Source: Aeriscardovia sp. (lineage in GTDB: Bacteria > Actinomycetota > Actinomycetes > Actinomycetales > Bifidobacteriaceae). Taken from it: DNA of 5,586 bases. The stretch is from assembly GCA_017538865.1 (NCBI GenBank), contig JAFYIA010000035.1, positions 1-5,586 of the forward strand, in the 5' to 3' direction. Each line of letters begins with the position of its first letter. Positions within the stretch are counted from its first letter, which is position 1. The notes below the pieces were generated by a model. It was given only the letters and a program-made list of their open reading frames with translations. It was not told the origin of the DNA and made no database searches. The position numbers and the translations under genes were made by a program. Shown piece by piece: positions 5,041-5,586 of this stretch.

Positions 5041-5442
5041 ATGGTTCCTGGAGAAATTCATTTCGCAGATGGGAAGATCACCTGCAACGCAGGGTATCCT
5101 GCCACTTCGATAAAAGTCACCAACACCGGCGACCGCGCCGTGCAAGTTGGTTCTGAGTTCCACTTCTACGAGGCCAACTCTGCCCTCGATTTCGATCGCG
5201 ATCTGGCTTGGGGCAAGCACCTCGACATCGCCGCCGGCACCTCCATCCGTTTCGAGCCCGGAGACCAGAAGACCGTGCAGGTCGTGGACTACGGCGGGCG
5301 CCGCCGCATCTTCGGCTTCAACAACAAGGCCGACTGCTTCCTCGACGGCTTCGCCGCACCCGAGACCGATTCCGAGACCTACACCGCCATGCGCAAGGCG
5401 AACATGAAGCTTGCGGCCGAGCGCGCCCGCGACCAGAAGTAA
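5041..5442 (+). CDS. ureB: Urease subunit beta
   Basis: A 133-residue protein beginning MVPGEIHFADGKI, with the conserved core NTGDRAVQVGS at 28-38, HFYEAN, LDFDR and AGTSIRFEPGD, then RRRIFGF. This matches urease beta (about 105 residues in Klebsiella). The segment after about residue 98 is a polar extension ending in a likely charged helix (TAMRKANMKLAAERARDQK). Longer beta tails occur in some Gram-positive ureases, such as that of Sporosarcina pasteurii. The usual VGSHYHF motif reads VGSEFHF, so the first His is Glu. AAGGAG at 5027-5032 lies 8 bases before the ATG. Arginine is encoded only by CGC or CGT here. It binds UreA and UreC in the holoenzyme. Confidence 0.97.
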   Translation: MVPGEIHFADGKITCNAGYPATSIKVTNTGDRAVQVGSEFHFYEANSALDFDRDLAWGKHLDIAAGTSIRFEPGDQKTVQVVDYGGRRRIFGFNNKADCFLDGFAAPETDSETYTAMRKANMKLAAERARDQK

Positions 5443-5462
5443 TTGGAAAGAAGGAACATCTT

Positions 5463-5586
5463 ATGAGCTTTGAAATAGATCGCAAGACCTATGCCCAGAT
5501 GTTTGGCGCCACCACGGGTGATTCTGTCCGTCTCGGCGACACCAACCTTTGGGCTAAGGTAGAAAAAGACTTGACCGTCTACGGCC
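5463..5586 (+). CDS. ureC: Urease subunit alpha (partial, N-terminus only)
   Basis: Forty-one codons are visible before the window ends. They read MSFEIDRKTYAQMFGATTGD and then SVRLGDTNLWAKVEKDLTVYG. The YAxMFGxTxGDxVRLxDTxLW pattern is the N-terminal signature of UreC, the roughly 570-residue catalytic subunit that carries the two nickel ions. The metal ligands and carbamylated lysine lie beyond the edge. The ribosome site AGAAGGA (5449-5455) is 7 bases before the ATG, and the gap after ureB is 20 bases, as between ureA and ureB. Confidence 0.96.
   Translation, partial: MSFEIDRKTYAQMFGATTGDSVRLGDTNLWAKVEKDLTVYG

Overview
The window reads as chromosomal DNA of a Gram-positive actinobacterium (Actinomycetota). 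The evidence is a resuscitation-promoting-factor-like cell-wall protein with DUF348 and G5 domains, moderately high G+C coding sequence, a tRNA gene without an encoded CCA end, and a gene whose promoter sits so close to its ATG that the mRNA would be leaderless. A host-associated lineage such as Bifidobacteriaceae or Actinomycetaceae is possible, but the genus cannot be fixed from this sequence.

Left part, minus strand (1-2309). A tRNA-Thr(UGU) gene has its own promoter. Next comes a cytoplasmic SGNH/GDSL hydrolase gene with a predicted leaderless promoter. A membrane-anchored DUF348-G5 protein follows 34 bases downstream and runs off the left edge inside a Lys/Pro/Ala/Glu-rich repeat linker. 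Its expected C-terminal wall-active domain is outside the window.

Middle (2271-2613). This AT-rich intergenic region holds divergent signals: the tRNA promoter on the minus strand, and a predicted promoter, a dyad and a 5' UTR hairpin for ureI on the plus strand.

Right part, plus strand (2614-5586). This is a urea-use locus: ureI (urea channel), amt (ammonium transporter), ureA, ureB and the start of ureC. UreI would admit urea, the UreABC enzyme would hydrolyse it in the cytoplasm to ammonia and carbon dioxide, and Amt would recapture or balance ammonium. Strong intrinsic terminators follow ureI and amt, so the locus appears to be three transcription units rather than one operon. The ureABC unit has a promoter-like element with a perfect 12-bp palindrome between -35 and -10. 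The accessory genes ureEFGD are presumably to the right.

The genes belong to known families. I see no clearly new system. The points most worth a second look are the ureI/amt/ureABC arrangement, the shortened UreI loops that keep one putative gating histidine, the operator-like palindrome at ureABC, and the inverted repeat around the tRNA gene.
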